DNA from: Planctomycetota bacterium
Lineage (GTDB): Bacteria; Planctomycetota; UBA1135; JADKAF01
Direction of reading: 5' to 3'
DNA: 64,000 nt
Assembly: GCA_016719295.1 (NCBI GenBank)
Contig: JADKAF010000001.1
Coordinates: 3,286,001 to 3,350,000, forward strand
Numbering within the stretch: the first letter of the stretch is position 1; the number at the start of each line of letters is the position of its first letter. Below, piece after piece: positions 26,564-34,176 of the stretch. The position numbers were made by a program, and so were the translations under genes. The notes under the pieces are model-generated. The model did no database searches, was not told the origin of the DNA, and saw nothing but the letters and a program-made list of their open reading frames with translations.

Positions 26564-28354
26564 ATGTTGCGCCCCCTCCTCGCGCTCGCCGTGCTGCTCG
26601 GCGCCTCGACTCTCGAGGCCCAGACGGTGATGCCGCTCCCGCCGTTCGCGAGCACCTTCACCGGTGCTCTCACACGCGGCTACTGGTTCCAGTGCCCCGC
26701 CAACATCATCATCACCGGCCTGCAAGTTCCCGATGAGTCGGGACACGGACTGCAGAACGTCGAGGTCTTCCGCTTGCCAGGTCAGCCGCCCCAATGGCCG
26801 GCGCTGGGCTCTGGCGTGCAGGTCTTCTATCAGACCGGCGTGCCGAGCAACCAAGTGATCCCCTGCTCGATCCTGGTGAACTCCGGCGAGTACATCGGCA
26901 TCCTCGGAGCGTGCGGCGACAGCACGACGATGCGGAACTCCTACTCGAGCGGAGGCGGTCCGTTCCCGAGCACGATCCTGGGGCTTCCCGTCACTCTCGA
27001 TCGCTTCCTCACGCAGTCGAACATCGTGGCTTCGGGCGGGAACCAGCAGTACTCCTGGGAGCCCAACTTCGCGATCGGCCGCGTCGAGATGACGTACACC
27101 GCGCAGAGCGGCCTGTACGCGAGCTTCAGCGCGACGCCGACCACCGGCCCGACGCCGCTCAACGTGAACTTCACCGACACCAGCTTCAGCTCGGATCCGG
27201 GTGGCGTCACGAGCTGGGCCTGGGACCTGGACGGCGACGGCATCGTCGACTCGAACTCGCGTACGCCGAGCTTCACCTACAACACCTGCGGCGGCTTCGA
27301 CGTCACGCTGACCGTGACCGACGCCGTGCACCCGGCCTCGACTCGCACGGTGCAGGACTTCATCCTCGCGGATCCGCAGCTCCTGGTGCAGCCGAGCTTC
27401 ACCTGGGCTCCGGGGCCCGTGCCGAACTCGATCCAGTTCACCGACACCTCGACCGGTAGCCCGAGCGTTTGGTCGTGGGACTTCGACGGCGACAACGTGC
27501 CCGACTCGGCGCAGCAGAATCCGCTGTGGGTCTACGCCACCGGCGGTAGCTACAACGTGAGCTTCACCGCGAGCAACGCCTGCGGCGGCTCGAGCACGAG
27601 CGGCACGGTGTTCGTCCTCGCCAACGACGACTGCGCGACGGCCATCCCGCTGCAGCTCGGCTTGAGCTCCACCTACACGAACCAGAACGCCACCACCTCG
27701 CAGGCTTGGCCCTGCGCCGCGGGTGGCAGCGACATCTGGTTCTCCTACACCTCGACCTGCACGGGCACGCTCGAGGTGAACACCTGCACGGGCACGAACT
27801 ACGACTCGTCGCTCGAGGCCTTCAGCGGCACGTGCGGCGCGCTCACCCCGATCGTCTGCAATGACGACAACTGCGGTCTGCAATCGCGGATCAGCTTCCC
27901 GGTGCAGCCGGCGACGACCTACTACATTCGCGTCGGCGGCTACAACAGCGCTCAAGGCAACTTCCAGCTGAACCTGATCCTGGCCTCGACGGGCACCGGC
28001 AGCTTCGCCACGCAGTTCCCCGCGTGCGGCGGTGCGAACCTCGCGACGACCGGAGCGCCGAACCTGGGCGCTGCGATCGGCTTCAACATGACCCCCGCGA
28101 CCGGTCTCAGCTTCTTCATGATCGGCAGCGTGCCGCTGGGCGTCCCGCTCTGCCCGCAGGGCTGCATCATCGGCCACAACATGGATGTGGTGCTGCCCGG
28201 CCCGACCTTCAACGCCACCGTTCCCTGCTGGCCGTTCCTGCGCGGCGGGCAGGTCTACTTCCAGGGCTTGGAGCTCGGTGTCGCCGGCGGCTGCCCGAAC
28301 GGCAACCCTGCGCAGCTCGTGACCACGCAGACGATCGTCGCCACGATCGGCTGA
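26564..28354 (+). CDS. Secreted modular PKD protein, head C / tail beta (paralogue 5 of 8)
   Basis: The 596-residue protein starts at the ATG at 26564 with a signal peptide ending STLEAQ and AGGGAAGG nearby upstream as the ribosome site. Head C (about 20-180) is different again: GALTRGYWFQCPANIIITGL, GLQNVEVFRLPGQPPQW, LVNSGEYIGILGACGDST and QQYSWEPNFAIGRVEMTY. Then come two PKD domains (DLDGDGIVDSN, DFDGDNVPDS), one PPC-like domain (CNDDNCGLQSR) and tail beta ending QTIVATIG. From the PKD domains on it is closest to paralogue 3. The head may bind or present a different ligand; no function is known. The stop codon lies in an 8-bp tandem repeat. Confidence 0.8.
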   Translation: MLRPLLALAVLLGASTLEAQTVMPLPPFASTFTGALTRGYWFQCPANIIITGLQVPDESGHGLQNVEVFRLPGQPPQWPALGSGVQVFYQTGVPSNQVIPCSILVNSGEYIGILGACGDSTTMRNSYSSGGGPFPSTILGLPVTLDRFLTQSNIVASGGNQQYSWEPNFAIGRVEMTYTAQSGLYASFSATPTTGPTPLNVNFTDTSFSSDPGGVTSWAWDLDGDGIVDSNSRTPSFTYNTCGGFDVTLTVTDAVHPASTRTVQDFILADPQLLVQPSFTWAPGPVPNSIQFTDTSTGSPSVWSWDFDGDNVPDSAQQNPLWVYATGGSYNVSFTASNACGGSSTSGTVFVLANDDCATAIPLQLGLSSTYTNQNATTSQAWPCAAGGSDIWFSYTSTCTGTLEVNTCTGTNYDSSLEAFSGTCGALTPIVCNDDNCGLQSRISFPVQPATTYYIRVGGYNSAQGNFQLNLILASTGTGSFATQFPACGGANLATTGAPNLGAAIGFNMTPATGLSFFMIGSVPLGVPLCPQGCIIGHNMDVVLPGPTFNATVPCWPFLRGGQVYFQGLELGVAGGCPNGNPAQLVTTQTIVATIG

Positions 28355-28380
28355 GAGGCTGAGAGGCTGAGAGGCTGAGC
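28349..28380 (+). repeat. Four tandem copies of an 8-bp unit over a stop codon
   Basis: GGCTGAGA is repeated at 28349, 28357 and 28365, with a fourth copy (GGCTGAGC) at 28373. The TGA stop of paralogue 5 is in the first copy. It looks like slippage expansion of the 3' end. Confidence 0.8.
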
Positions 28381-28461
28381 AGCCATCGAGGCTGCGGCCT
28401 CTCAGGCGCTTGCGAAGCGTCGCTCGCGAACGATCGCGAGCGCGGGCGAGCGGCGCGGAGC

Positions 28462-30042
28462 TCAGGGCTCCGCGTCGCTCGCGTCGTTTCCACGCTCGAC
28501 GCCGCGGCGCGCTTGGCGCTTCGCTGCGCGCGCGAGAAGCGGCCTCGAGGAGCGAGCGGAGGACGCGCCCGCGTCGGAGAGCTGCCGCAGCCAGGGTCGC
28601 AGCGCGGGCGGACCGTCGTGCTTGCCGAGGCGCAGGTAATCGCGAGCGAGCGCGGTGCCCGCGTCAGCGCTGGGAACGCCGCGCACTTCGACGAGCCAGC
28701 GGAGCAGGAGCTCGGCCAGGCGATGGAACGCGATGCCCTGCGTGGCACGCGTCTGCGCCCAGAGCCAAGCGGAGAGCGCGGCGAAGCTCGCGAACGCGCT
28801 CTCGCCGGCGAGCAGCAGCGGCAGCGTCTCCTCGAAGCGCCCCTGGTTCGCGACGAGATCCCAGAAGCGCGCGAAGCGCTTGAGCTCCTGGAGCTGCTCG
28901 AAGCCCAGCACGCGCGTGCGCAAGACCTCGTAGGGCGGCTCGACCGAGAAGACGAGACCGTGCTCTCGCTCGCGCCGTGCGAGCGGCGTTCCGCGCAGGC
29001 GCTTCAGGATGCCGACCTGGATCTCGTGCGGCTCGAGCGCGCGCAAGCGATCGAAGCCGCGCGCGAAGCTCGCGAGATCCTCGTCGGGCAAGCCCGCGAT
29101 GAGATCGGCGTGCACGTGCGCGCCGCTCTGCGCGCGGAGCCAGCGCAGGTTCGCTTCGAGCAACGCCTCGTCCTGGCGCCGCGCGATGCGCTGGTTCGTC
29201 GCCGGATCGAGCGATTGCACGCCGACCTCGAAGTGCAGCGCGCCGGGCGGGAACGCGGCGATCTCCACCTTCAGAGCTGCGGGCAAGCGATCGGGAACGA
29301 GCTCGAAGTGCAGCACGAGCCCTTCCGTCCAGCGCTCGCGGAAGAAGCGCAGGATCGCGACGGGAGTCCGCTGGCCGAGATTGAAGGTGCGGTCGACGAA
29401 CTTGAAGTGCCGTAGCCCGCGATCGAGCAGACGCTGCATCTCGGCGAGGAAACCCTCGAGAGGTGCCGCGCGCACGGGGATCTCGAGCGCCGAGAGACAG
29501 AACTCGCAGGTGAAGGGGCAGCCGCGCGAGGCCTCGACGTAGACCACGCGATGCTCGAGATCGCGCGCGTCGTATTCGTCGTAGGGCCAGGCGAGCTCCT
29601 CCATGCGCGGCGGAGGGGCATCGAGGAGGCGCGGCATCTCGTCCCCGCCGTGCAGGCGCGCGCGGCAGAGCTCCGCGAAGACGAGGTCGGCCTCCCCGCG
29701 GATGACGTGATCGGCGAGCTGCGCGATCTCCTGCGACTCGGTCTCGTAGCTCAGCTCGGGACCTCCGATCACGAGCACGAGCTCGGGGCGGAGCTGCTTC
29801 AGGAGGCGCGCGAGCTGCAGCGAGAGCGTCGCGTTCCAGACGTAGACGCCGAGCCCTACGATGCGGGGCGAAGACGCGAGGATCGCCTCGGCGGCGTCGA
29901 TGGGCCGCGTCTGCAGATCGAACTCGAGGATCGCGCTGCGCTCGCGCAGGTCGCCGAGGTTCGCTCGGAGGCAGCGCAGGCCGAAGGACGCGTGGATCCA
30001 CTTCGCGTCGAAGGTGGCGAGGACGATGTCGGGCACGAGCAC
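28462..30042 (-). CDS. B12-binding-type radical SAM protein (DUF4080-like)
   Basis: The 526-residue protein begins with a Rossmann-like cobalamin-binding-type domain whose first helix FDAKWIHASFGLRCLRANL matches the NAKYIHSSL motif of this family. VIGGPELSYE follows near residue 92. The radical SAM cluster motif is CPFTCEFC (C175, C179, C182; CxxxCxxC), with HFEVGVQSLDP and HADLIAGLPDE downstream. The C-terminal FARFWDLVANQGRFEETL is like DUF4080. No DxHxxG histidine ligand is seen, so cobalamin may bind base-off without it or not at all. Starts are GTG 30042 or GTG 30036. It lies only 10 nt after the secreted paralogue 6 and is probably co-transcribed. Substrate unknown. Confidence 0.8.
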   Translation of the reverse strand: MLVPDIVLATFDAKWIHASFGLRCLRANLGDLRERSAILEFDLQTRPIDAAEAILASSPRIVGLGVYVWNATLSLQLARLLKQLRPELVLVIGGPELSYETESQEIAQLADHVIRGEADLVFAELCRARLHGGDEMPRLLDAPPPRMEELAWPYDEYDARDLEHRVVYVEASRGCPFTCEFCLSALEIPVRAAPLEGFLAEMQRLLDRGLRHFKFVDRTFNLGQRTPVAILRFFRERWTEGLVLHFELVPDRLPAALKVEIAAFPPGALHFEVGVQSLDPATNQRIARRQDEALLEANLRWLRAQSGAHVHADLIAGLPDEDLASFARGFDRLRALEPHEIQVGILKRLRGTPLARREREHGLVFSVEPPYEVLRTRVLGFEQLQELKRFARFWDLVANQGRFEETLPLLLAGESAFASFAALSAWLWAQTRATQGIAFHRLAELLLRWLVEVRGVPSADAGTALARDYLRLGKHDGPPALRPWLRQLSDAGASSARSSRPLLARAAKRQARRGVERGNDASDAEP

Positions 30043-30052
30043 AGCGAAGCTC

Positions 30053-31990
30053 TCAGCCGATCGTCACGCGCCAGGTGTTCGAGAGCGCGATCGGGAAGGG
30101 ATCGCCGGCGGCGCAGCCGCCGCTCGCACCGAGATCGAAGCCCTGCACGTAGAAGACCGCGCCGCGCAGCGTGGGATCGCACGGGATGGGTCCGGAGAAG
30201 CTCTCCCCCGGATACGTGCCCTCGAGCGTAGCGCCCAGAACGCAGCCCGCGGCGCAGATCGTCACGCCGAGCGGGTAGAGCCCCACGTTGACGAAGGGCG
30301 TAGCTTGGCCCCCCACGAGGTCGAAGCGCACCGCGCCGCCCACGTTCGGATTCCCCGCGGCGAGGAGGCCGGCGGCACCGCACGCCGGGAACGCCGGAGT
30401 GAACGAGCCGCTCCCCGTGGCGCGCTCTTCGATGGTGACGAAGAAGAGCCCCTGCGCGCCCTGGAAGCCGCCGACCGAGATCCAGAAGCGATCCCCGGCG
30501 ACGACGTTCGGCAAGTCGAGCTGCGACTGGAGCCCGCAGCCATCGTCGCGACAGGCGACGGGAGTCAACGCCCCGCAAGTGCCGCTCCAGAGGGCGAGCA
30601 CCGTGTCGAACGCCGGGTTGGTGCAGGTATCGATGCGCAGGCTGCCCGAGCAGCTCGCGGTGTAGGAGAACCAGAGATCGGCCCCGCCGAAACCGCAGGG
30701 CCAAGCGAGGCTCGTCGTCGCGCCACGCGAGTCGAAGGGACCGTTCGTGCCCACGTTGAGCGCCAGCGCCTGCGCGCATTCGTCGTTGCGGACCGCGTAG
30801 ACCACGCGGCTCGTCGTCGCGCTGCCGCAGGCGTTGGTCACGCGCAAGCTCGCGGTGTACGGCCCCGGCGCGGGATAGGCGAAAACGGGGCCCTGCGCGG
30901 TGGAGTCGCTGACGCCGTCGCCGTCGAGGTCCCAGTCCCAGCTCACCGGGTTGCCGAGGGAAGCATCGGTGAAGACCAAGGTCAACGGACCGGCGGGCGC
31001 GCTCGTGAAGTTCGGAGCCAGGACGTTCTGCGGGTCGACCTGGATGTACGCGGGGAGCGTGAGCGAGGCCGGCGGGTGCAGCGTGTCCGCGACGATGAGC
31101 TTCACGTCGTACGAGCCGCAGCTCGTGTAGGTGAAGCTCGGGAACTGCGAGCTCGAGTCGACGATCCCGTCGCCATCGAAGTCCCAGGCCCACGATTGGA
31201 TGCCCGCGGGATCGGAGCTGAAGCTGCGATCGCTGAAGCTGACCACCAGCGGGCTCGCGCCGCTGCGCGGCTGAGCGCTGAAGCCGGCGAAGAGCCCCAT
31301 CGCGGGCTGGTAGTGCACGCGCACCACCGGGACGAACTCGTTGCTGGCGAAGGTCGCGACGGTCGCGAACGCGCTCGAGGTGTTGCCGTAGCGATTGCCG
31401 CCGTTCGCGCCGCTCGGGGCCGACACGCCATCCAGCGAATGGAGCAGAGGATTGCCCGCTCCTCCACCGGGCGTGCGGAGCTCGAGGATGAGATCGCGTC
31501 CTTGGCTCGGATCGTAGACGAACGGGGCTCCTTGGATCGCGACCGACCAGGGGCTCGGCGAAGTGCCCCCTACGCCCGCGGGAACGGAGAGCGTGCCGGC
31601 GAAGAAGCTGTGCGGCGAGCCGGTGCCCGGCGCCCAGTTGGCGTCGAAGCTGAGATCGTAGCTCCCGACCCGATAGTCGTTCTGCGCGGCCCCGAGGCGC
31701 AGCTCGAAGTTCGCGAAGCTCGCCGGCCCCCAGGCAGCCAGGCCGCCCTCGGGACGCAGGTCGATCTGCGTGATCGCGATGGGTCCCGACGCGAGGAGCT
31801 GCGCGCTGTCGTAGACCCAGTGCCAGCGATGCGTGCCCGTCGTGTTGAGCGGGAAGCTCGTGGAGCCGTTGCCCTCGCGGGTCTCGAAGCCCACGGGCAA
31901 GGTCTGCGTCGTACCGCCCTGCGCGGACGCACTCACGGCGCAGAGCGAGAGCAACGCGACGGAGAGGACGAAGGAGAGGGCGACGCGCAT
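30053..31990 (-). CDS. Secreted modular PKD protein, head B / tail gamma (paralogue 6 of 8)
   Basis: The 645-residue protein starts at the ATG at 31990, which opens a signal peptide ending AVSASAQ. Head B is recognisable (TLPVGFETREGNGSTSFPL, HRWHWVYDSAQL, DANWAPGTGSPHSFF, LILELRTPGG). The PKD domains (DFDGDGIVDSS, DLDGDGVSDST) and the PPC-like domain (NDECAQA ... CRDDGCGLQSQ) are the most diverged of the family. Tail gamma has PLGVTICAAGCVLGATLEG, PIPCDPTLRG and GGCAAGDP. It is the first gene of a likely pair with the radical SAM gene downstream. Exported; function unknown. Confidence 0.8.
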   Translation of the reverse strand: MRVALSFVLSVALLSLCAVSASAQGGTTQTLPVGFETREGNGSTSFPLNTTGTHRWHWVYDSAQLLASGPIAITQIDLRPEGGLAAWGPASFANFELRLGAAQNDYRVGSYDLSFDANWAPGTGSPHSFFAGTLSVPAGVGGTSPSPWSVAIQGAPFVYDPSQGRDLILELRTPGGGAGNPLLHSLDGVSAPSGANGGNRYGNTSSAFATVATFASNEFVPVVRVHYQPAMGLFAGFSAQPRSGASPLVVSFSDRSFSSDPAGIQSWAWDFDGDGIVDSSSQFPSFTYTSCGSYDVKLIVADTLHPPASLTLPAYIQVDPQNVLAPNFTSAPAGPLTLVFTDASLGNPVSWDWDLDGDGVSDSTAQGPVFAYPAPGPYTASLRVTNACGSATTSRVVYAVRNDECAQALALNVGTNGPFDSRGATTSLAWPCGFGGADLWFSYTASCSGSLRIDTCTNPAFDTVLALWSGTCGALTPVACRDDGCGLQSQLDLPNVVAGDRFWISVGGFQGAQGLFFVTIEERATGSGSFTPAFPACGAAGLLAAGNPNVGGAVRFDLVGGQATPFVNVGLYPLGVTICAAGCVLGATLEGTYPGESFSGPIPCDPTLRGAVFYVQGFDLGASGGCAAGDPFPIALSNTWRVTIG

Positions 31991-32046
31991 GAGCACCGAA
32001 GTGTAGCGAACCCGGGCAGCCCGCACAGGAGCCCGGCAAAAGGAGC

Positions 32047-32077
32047 GGGGCGCTCGCGCCTTCCGGCGCGGCGCCCC
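32047..32077 (-). terminator. Hairpin between paralogues 7 and 6
   Basis: GGGGCGC (32047-32053) pairs with GCGCCCC (32071-32077) and inner GCGCC/GGCGC extends the stem around TTCC. On the minus strand it lies about 28 nt after the stop of paralogue 7. Confidence 0.5.
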
Positions 32078-32105
32078 GCCTTGGTTCACGCGGGATACGC
32101 GACGA

Positions 32106-33929
32106 TCAACCGATGATCGTGCGGATCGTGTCGGAGAGCGTCAGGACGATCGGGTCGCCCGCGGCGCAGCCGCCGACGGCCCCGATGTCGATGCCCTGCG
32201 TATAGATCGTGGCGCCGATCAGCAGCGGATCGCACGGGATCGCGCCGCCGAAGGTCGCGCCGGGGAAGGTCGCGTCGAGGGTCGCACCCAGGACGCAGCC
32301 GCCCGCGCAGATCGGGATGCCCAGCGGGATGATGCCGAGGTTGATCAGGGGCAGGCCCTGCACCGGCGCCATCGTGAAGTTCGCCGAGCCACCGATGTTC
32401 GGGTTACCCGCCGCCGTGAGGCCCGTGCCACCGCAGCCGGGGGAAACCGTCGTGAAGCTGCCGGCGCCCGTCGCGCTCGCGATGATGTCGAACACGAAGG
32501 TGCCCGTGGCCCCGTTGAAGCCGCCGATCGCGATGTAATAGGTCTGGCCGCCCGTCATCGCGACGCCGGAGACGCGCGAGAGCAGACCGCAAGAGTCGTC
32601 GTTGCAGGCGAGCTGGGTCAGCGCGCCGCAGGTGCCGCTGTGCACCGAGATCTTCGTGTCGAAGCTCGGCAGCGTGGCGCAGGTGTTGATCTCCACCGCC
32701 ACGTTGCAGCTCGGCGTGTAGCTGAACCACACGTCGTTGTCGGTCGTGCCGCCGCAGTTGAAGGAGAGCGAGGAGGTCGCGCCCACGTTGGAGAACGGAC
32801 CGTTCAGGCCGGCCACCGCGGGGATCGCGCCCGTGCAGTCATCGTTCGTGATCACGACGACCTGGCGGGTCGACGTGCCCGCGCCGCACGCGTTGCTCGC
32901 GTTCAGCGTGACCGTGTAGGTGCCGCCCGCCGGATAGGTGAACGACGGGTTCTGCTGCGCCGAGTCCGGGATGTTGTCGCCGTCGAAGTCCCAGCTCCAC
33001 ACCGACGGGCTACCCGTCGAGGTGTCGGTGAACTGACGCGAGAGCGCGCCCGTGTTCCCGACGGTGAAGCTCGCCGTGACGAGGAGCTGCGGATCGACCG
33101 TGACGAACTGGTTCTTCGTGGTCGAGGCCTGCGGATTGGACGCGTCCGTCACCGTCAGCGAGACGTTGTAGCGCCCGCAGGTGTTGTAGGTGAACAGCGG
33201 GTTCTGGGCGTTCGAGTCGACGATGGTGTCGCCGTCGAGGTCCCAGGCCCAGCTCGTGACGCCACCCGGATCCGAGGTATAGGTCGTGTCGGTGAACTGC
33301 ACGTTCAGCGGCGAGGGGCCGGAGGTCGGCGTGGCCGAGAAGTTGGGGTAGAGCCCCGCGGCCCCGGTGTAGTGGATGCAGCCGTTCCAGTTGCGGAAGG
33401 AGAAGAGGCTCCCCGTGAAGAGGCCGCTGATGGCGGCGCCCGAGGTCAGCGTCATCTCGGTCGTGCTCGTGATCACTTGCGCACCGACGCCGGTGCCGCT
33501 GTAGCGCTGCCCGGAGCCGATGACGCGGTAGCCGATGCCGTACTGACCGGGGGTCAGGATGACCGGGCTCGCGAGAACGAAGGTGGTCGGCTGGTTGATC
33601 GCCGGAGCCGAGGTGACGGGACCCGCGGTGCCGCTGAGGGTCCAGGCGGCCGGGGCCGTTTGCGAGCCGACGTAGGTCGTCGGCTTGATGTAGAGCTCGA
33701 GCGAGACGTTGGCGTTGGCGGTCGACAGGTTGCAGTCGAAGCCGGTGATCCGAACCGCGCTGGCGACGTTCAGGTCGTAGAACACGACGCCGCCGGCCGT
33801 GCCGCCGTTGTTCGAGGCCCAGGGCGGCGCGGTGGGGGTGCAGAGCGGGCTCTGCGCGTGGAGCGCGGCAGTCGAGGAGAGGGCGAGCAACGCAGCGAAG
33901 GCCGCGCTGCGGGAGAAGGCAGTTCGCAT
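32106..33929 (-). CDS. Secreted modular PKD protein, head A / tail gamma (paralogue 7 of 8)
   Basis: The 607-residue protein starts at the ATG at 33929 with a signal peptide ending STAALHAQ. Head A is present in diverged form (GGVVFYDLNVASAVRITGFD, LTPGQYGIGYRV, FRNWNGCIHY). PKD loops are DLDGDTIVDSN and DFDGDNIPDS. One PPC-like domain follows (NDDCTGAIP ... CNDDSCGLLSR). The tail is identical in protein sequence to that of paralogue 8 over about 115 residues (PLGIPICAGGCVLGATLDAT ... GGCAAGDP ... RTIIG). Over about 360 nt of tail DNA I count five differences, all silent. Yet paralogue 8 has head B, so the two genes share a body but not a head. Confidence 0.8.
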   Translation of the reverse strand: MRTAFSRSAAFAALLALSSTAALHAQSPLCTPTAPPWASNNGGTAGGVVFYDLNVASAVRITGFDCNLSTANANVSLELYIKPTTYVGSQTAPAAWTLSGTAGPVTSAPAINQPTTFVLASPVILTPGQYGIGYRVIGSGQRYSGTGVGAQVITSTTEMTLTSGAAISGLFTGSLFSFRNWNGCIHYTGAAGLYPNFSATPTSGPSPLNVQFTDTTYTSDPGGVTSWAWDLDGDTIVDSNAQNPLFTYNTCGRYNVSLTVTDASNPQASTTKNQFVTVDPQLLVTASFTVGNTGALSRQFTDTSTGSPSVWSWDFDGDNIPDSAQQNPSFTYPAGGTYTVTLNASNACGAGTSTRQVVVITNDDCTGAIPAVAGLNGPFSNVGATSSLSFNCGGTTDNDVWFSYTPSCNVAVEINTCATLPSFDTKISVHSGTCGALTQLACNDDSCGLLSRVSGVAMTGGQTYYIAIGGFNGATGTFVFDIIASATGAGSFTTVSPGCGGTGLTAAGNPNIGGSANFTMAPVQGLPLINLGIIPLGIPICAGGCVLGATLDATFPGATFGGAIPCDPLLIGATIYTQGIDIGAVGGCAAGDPIVLTLSDTIRTIIG

Positions 33930-34100
33930 GGAGTCAGAACCTCGAAACGGTGTGGGGGAGCCGCCCACCGAGGCTCGCGCGCCGCCGTGAAAGGGACAGG
34001 GCCGTCCGATTTCTGGAGCGCGGGAGGGGATCAGGGGGCCGGGAAGGAAACTCGCTTAGGACGAAGCTACCCCCCCGCTCGGGTTCCGCAGTCCGCACAG

Positions 34101-34144
34101 AAAAAAAGACCGGGGCGGGCCGTGCGAAAGCACGGCCCGCCCCG
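34101..34144 (-). terminator. Rho-independent terminator of paralogue 8
   Basis: A perfect 15-bp stem (34111-34125 with 34130-34144) encloses a 4-nt loop reading GAAA on plus. On the minus strand it is followed by GTC and then seven T (complement of A at 34101-34107). This is the clearest intrinsic terminator in the window. It begins 32 nt after the stop of paralogue 8. Confidence 0.85.
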
Positions 34145-34176
34145 GCTCGCGGAGCGAGGCGCTCGCAGTTCGACGA

